DNA of 64,000 nucleotides from Planctomycetota bacterium (GTDB taxonomy: Bacteria; Planctomycetota; SZUA-567; JAFGGJ01), in assembly GCA_016930595.1 (NCBI GenBank), contig JAFGGJ010000016.1, positions 1 to 64,000 on the forward strand. The letters run 5' to 3'. The notes under the pieces were generated by a model. That model did not search any database, was not told the DNA's origin, and worked only from the letters and a program-made list of their open reading frames with translations. A program made the position numbers and the translations under genes. This document shows, one piece after another, positions 61,055 to 64,000 of the stretch. Position 1 is the first letter of the stretch. The number at the start of each line of letters is the position of its first letter.

Positions 61055-63592
61055 CTACTCGTCTTCCGTCAACCCGGCGATCCCGTCGTCCTCTTCCAGA
61101 TCTCCGTCAAGCTCCTCGTACTCCTCTTCCTCGCCGTGGAGCGGCCCGTTCCCGTCATCTTCGCTATCCTGCGATATCTCCCCTGCAAGCAGCTCCTCCT
61201 TCCGCACGGCCCACTCTGCCAGAGTCATGTATACCTCGCGGAACTTGCTCCCGCGGGTTTCACCCACCACCCCGAGCGCGTACATCGCCTGTATCAGCTT
61301 GTTCGCACGCGGGTAGCCGAACCCGAACTGCGCCTGCAGCGAACTCGCACTCGCACGCTCCGTCTCGATCACGAACTGCACCGCCTCGTCCAGCGACTTG
61401 TCGTCAAGCCCGGGGATCGTCGTCCTGAAGTCCGCTTCCGCCTCCCCCTCTTCCGCGCTGTTCATTACCTCTTCTATCTCTTCCGAGTACTCCGGATCCT
61501 TCTGCGCTCGCCAGTACGCCACCACCCTGTCCGTCTCCTCGTCCGACATGAACACGCCCTTCGCACGCACCGGGTTCGGTGACGACGGCGACCTGAACAG
61601 CATGTCTCCCTTCCCCAGCAGGGCCTCGGCTCCCGTCTCGTCGAGTATCACCCTTGAGTTCACCGCGTTCGACACGTTGAACGCCACCACCGCCGGAAAG
61701 TTCGCCTTTATCGTCCCCTTCACCACGTCCGCCGACGGCCTCTGCGTCGCGAACACTATGTGTATCCCGGCCGCTCTCGCTTTCTGCGCCAGCCTCTGTA
61801 TCGAATGCTCCACTTCCTTCCCGGCCTGCGCCATCAGGTCCGCTATCTCGTCCACCACTATCACCACGTAGGGTATGTGCCCAGGAATTTCGTCCGTCTC
61901 CTCGTCGAATCCCGCCCTCGAACACCTCGTCGCGTGCGGCATCCGGTTGTATTCTTCAAGGTTCCTCACCGCCACCCGGTGGAACGTCGTGTACCTTTCC
62001 TCCATCTCCATGCACGCCCAGTCCAGCACCTTCACCGCACGTCTCACTTCCGTCACCACCGGCGTGTACAGGTGGCTCAGGTGCTGGTACGCCGTCAGTT
62101 CCACCTGTTTCGGATCTATCAGTATCATCCTCATCTCGTCCGGCGTCTTCTGCATCAAAAGCGACACTATTATCGAATTCATGCACACCGACTTCCCGCT
62201 GTTCGTCGCTCCTCCTATCAGCAGGTGCGGCATCGCCGCCAGGTCCCCTATCACCGGGTCGCCAAGGTTGTCCCTCCCGAATATGATCGGCAGCGCCATC
62301 CTTTCCTTCGCCTGCCTGAACCCGGGCGACATCATTATCGGTTTCATCTTCACCAGCCGGTCCGTCCGGTTCGGCACTTCCACACCCACCGTACCTTTCC
62401 TGGGTATCGGCGCTATTATCCGCACCCTCTGCGTCCTGGCTTTCAGCCGCATCGCTATCTCGCCCGACAGGCTCACCACCTTACCCAGCTTCACCCCTTC
62501 TTTCACCCGCACCTCGTACAAAGTCACCGACGGCCCTTCGTGTACGTCCACCAGTTCCGCAGGCACCCCGTACAGCATCAGTGTTTCCACCAGCATCCTG
62601 CCCCGTTCGGCGAGGACCGCCTCCCCCTCCCCGTCCTGTTCGGGCTCGTCGTCTATCAGGCTTATCGGCGGCAGCGTGTACCCCGTCTGCACCGGCGCGC
62701 CGGGTCCCGCCTTCCGCACGCTCTTCCGCTTTTTCTCCTTCCCGCGCGGCTTCCTGCTGCGCGACGGCCTCCCCATTACCTCGAAGCTCAACTGTTCCTC
62801 TTCGTCTCCCTCACCTTCCTCCCCTTCTTCCCCGTCCCCGGCGTCGGCATCTTCCATGTCGGCTTCCGCGTCTTCCGGCGTCATAACCTCCACCGCCGTC
62901 GCCCCGGCCGCCGCAGGCAGCGCCTGCCGCGAAAACCTGAACGCTTTCAACCTCCCCGGCAGCTTCGCCAGCCCCATGGCTCCTTTCCCAAGGCCCGCCA
63001 TCGCCTTCAGCGTAACATCCGGCGCCATCAGGAAGAACGCCGCCACCACCGACACTATCCCCAGGAACACCGCCCCGACACCTCCCAGGTAGTACAGGGC
63101 GTATTTCGAAGGCACCACGCCCCACACTCCTCCGGGCCCCGCCGGCGTCAGCCACCCCAGCATCCCCGCCCCGAAACCGTCCCGGAACACCAGCCCCAGC
63201 AGGAAAGACACCGACCCCAACAGCAGCACCCCTCCCAGCATCCTCAGCAGCTTCCCCAGCCTGCCAGGTTTCGCCAGCATCACGTACGCTCCCATACCGA
63301 CCACCAGCACCGGTATGATGAACGCCGCTATCCCGTGCAGATACAACAGGTACGATGCCGTTTTCGCTCCCACCACGCCGCACCGGTTGACCGGCACGGG
63401 GTTGACCGGGTAATTCGGGAATACCTGCGGGTCCGACGGGCTCCATGTCGCAAGGCTCACCGCTACGAACAGCCCCGCCGTCCCCAGCAGCAGTCCCAGC
63501 ATCACCCTGGTGACAAGTTCTCTTCTCAACCGTCCGTTTCCTTCCGGTATCTCTGCCGGCGGCGTCCGGCTTCCACTGCCGCGGATATACAC
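61055..63592 (-). CDS. ftsK: DNA translocase FtsK/SpoIIIE
   Basis: The 845-residue protein has four N-terminal membrane helices (about residues 28-190). A charged linker of about 100 residues follows, with an acidic run rich in Glu and Gly. The RecA-like motor has the Walker A GGATNSGKSVCMN near 455, VIVVDEIADLMAQAGK (Walker B) and ATQRPSADVVKG. The gamma winged-helix domain lies at about 720-780 (FGFGYPRANKLIQAMYALG). It pumps DNA during division. After gamma comes an unusual acidic tail of about 60 residues. The GTG start shares a base with the uppP stop (TAGTG). Confidence 0.95.
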   Translation of the reverse strand: MYIRGSGSRTPPAEIPEGNGRLRRELVTRVMLGLLLGTAGLFVAVSLATWSPSDPQVFPNYPVNPVPVNRCGVVGAKTASYLLYLHGIAAFIIPVLVVGMGAYVMLAKPGRLGKLLRMLGGVLLLGSVSFLLGLVFRDGFGAGMLGWLTPAGPGGVWGVVPSKYALYYLGGVGAVFLGIVSVVAAFFLMAPDVTLKAMAGLGKGAMGLAKLPGRLKAFRFSRQALPAAAGATAVEVMTPEDAEADMEDADAGDGEEGEEGEGDEEEQLSFEVMGRPSRSRKPRGKEKKRKSVRKAGPGAPVQTGYTLPPISLIDDEPEQDGEGEAVLAERGRMLVETLMLYGVPAELVDVHEGPSVTLYEVRVKEGVKLGKVVSLSGEIAMRLKARTQRVRIIAPIPRKGTVGVEVPNRTDRLVKMKPIMMSPGFRQAKERMALPIIFGRDNLGDPVIGDLAAMPHLLIGGATNSGKSVCMNSIIVSLLMQKTPDEMRMILIDPKQVELTAYQHLSHLYTPVVTEVRRAVKVLDWACMEMEERYTTFHRVAVRNLEEYNRMPHATRCSRAGFDEETDEIPGHIPYVVIVVDEIADLMAQAGKEVEHSIQRLAQKARAAGIHIVFATQRPSADVVKGTIKANFPAVVAFNVSNAVNSRVILDETGAEALLGKGDMLFRSPSSPNPVRAKGVFMSDEETDRVVAYWRAQKDPEYSEEIEEVMNSAEEGEAEADFRTTIPGLDDKSLDEAVQFVIETERASASSLQAQFGFGYPRANKLIQAMYALGVVGETRGSKFREVYMTLAEWAVRKEELLAGEISQDSEDDGNGPLHGEEEEYEELDGDLEEDDGIAGLTEDE

Positions 63593-64000
63593 TATGCTCC
63601 GCGGCCGTAGATTATTATCGTCACTATTCCCGCCATTACGCAGTAACTACCGAACACGGACAGTCCCAGCCGCGCCACCACTCTCCTCAATACCGCCAGC
63701 GCTCCCAGCCCCGACACCAGTGCCGCCGCCATTCCCGCGGCCAGCGCCCAGAAGTTCCCGAACCCCGCCATGTCCTTCAATTCCACCGCCGTCGCCCCCG
63801 CCATCACCGGCACCGCCATTATGAACGCAAACCGGAACGACGCCTCTTTCGACAAACCCAGTATCCTCCCCGTCGCCATCGTCGTCCCGGACCGGCTGAC
63901 CCCGGGCGCCAGCGCCACCGACTGCGCCAGCCCTATCAGCAGCGCGTCCACCATCCCCAGCCCCATGCCTCTCCCTTTGCCCCTCAGCGCCAGTATATCC
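63592..64000 (-). CDS. uppP: undecaprenyl-diphosphatase, C-terminal part (5' truncated by window)
   Basis: The frame stays open to the window edge, so the N-terminal part lies outside. The visible 135 residues include ALLIGLAQSVALAPGVSRSGTTM with the PGxSRSG active site of BacA/UppP, and four membrane segments up to the stop. The enzyme recycles undecaprenyl diphosphate to the monophosphate. The gene is coupled to ftsK. Confidence 0.93.
   Translation of the reverse strand, partial: DILALRGKGRGMGLGMVDALLIGLAQSVALAPGVSRSGTTMATGRILGLSKEASFRFAFIMAVPVMAGATAVELKDMAGFGNFWALAAGMAAALVSGLGALAVLRRVVARLGLSVFGSYCVMAGIVTIIIYGRGA

Noticed and set aside
61760-63610. 616-codon open frame on the plus strand, rich in His, Arg and Pro
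   Set aside because: It is the complement of ftsK. The odd composition is what a reversed GC-rich gene gives.

Overview
This window looks like chromosomal DNA of an uncultivated, GC-rich, diderm bacterium. An LptE-like lipoprotein, a lipobox lipoprotein and a BamD-like TPR protein point to an outer membrane. A FliD-like cap protein suggests motility or a derived surface appendage. The lysine, arginine, shikimate, folate, queuosine, pyridoxine and fatty-acid genes fit a prototrophic lifestyle. The glycosidases, amidohydrolase and Gfo/Idh dehydrogenase suggest plant- or polysaccharide-derived carbon use. The variant CdsA signature and the mix of families recall PVC/Hydrogenedentes/Sumerlaeota-type lineages, but no rRNA gene is present and I cannot assign a phylum. 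I saw no tRNA, rRNA, CRISPR array, insertion sequence or prophage gene.

Layout. 0-5 kb: a truncated alpha/beta hydrolase coupled to a lipoprotein with a ruined metallo-beta-lactamase site; an APH-like kinase and a DUF4432 sugar-mutarotase-like protein on the other strand; a metallophosphoesterase and a YhaM-like OB-HD nuclease. 5-9 kb: aroK and a GH38 alpha-mannosidase. 9-11.5 kb: a FliD-like protein with two small upstream genes. 11.5-17 kb: nadD and pcrA, divergent from a GH78-like rhamnosidase. 17-24.5 kb: a zinc-ribbon membrane protein, then argB-argD-HD-GYP regulator-rluB, divergent from a three-gene cassette of unknown membrane/exported proteins. 24.5-30 kb: amidohydrolase and Gfo/Idh oxidoreductase, a PmbA/TldD protein, a GGDEF cyclase and a small membrane-anchored protein.

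30-58.4 kb: about 28 kb holding 30 consecutive minus-strand genes with no gap above about 65 bp, headed by a near-consensus promoter before rpmF. In transcription order they are rpmF-plsX-fabH-fabD-fabG-acpP-fabF, acyl-CoA dehydrogenase-etfB-etfA (ferredoxin-fused), purA, uppS-cdsA, phoH-pgpH-ybeY-corC-recO, a TPR protein, lptE, ftsH, folP, cdaA-cdaR, pdxJ, dapA, folE, moxR, queE, radC. The run joins envelope lipid synthesis, an electron-transfer module, cyclic-di-AMP synthesis and breakdown, and cofactor pathways. 58.5-64 kb: lysA with a small argA-like acetyltransferase, an fmdB-like zinc ribbon on the plus strand, a 56-residue small gene, ftsK, and the 3' part of uppP.

How the parts work together. 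ArgA-like/ArgB/ArgD give arginine. DapA and LysA give diaminopimelate and lysine. FolE and FolP serve folate, and FolE plus QueE serve 7-deazaguanine synthesis. PlsX/Fab/AcpP/CdsA build phospholipid, while UppS/UppP feed the undecaprenyl carrier. CdaA/CdaR and PgpH make and hydrolyse c-di-AMP. A GGDEF protein with an intact I-site and an HD-GYP response regulator do the same for c-di-GMP. The points most worth a second look are the RadC with an endonuclease III-like cysteine cluster, the ferredoxin-EtfA/EtfB/acyl-CoA dehydrogenase module inside the fatty-acid cluster, the Ala-Gly repeat membrane cassette, the FliD-like operon and the metal-site-less MBL lipoprotein.
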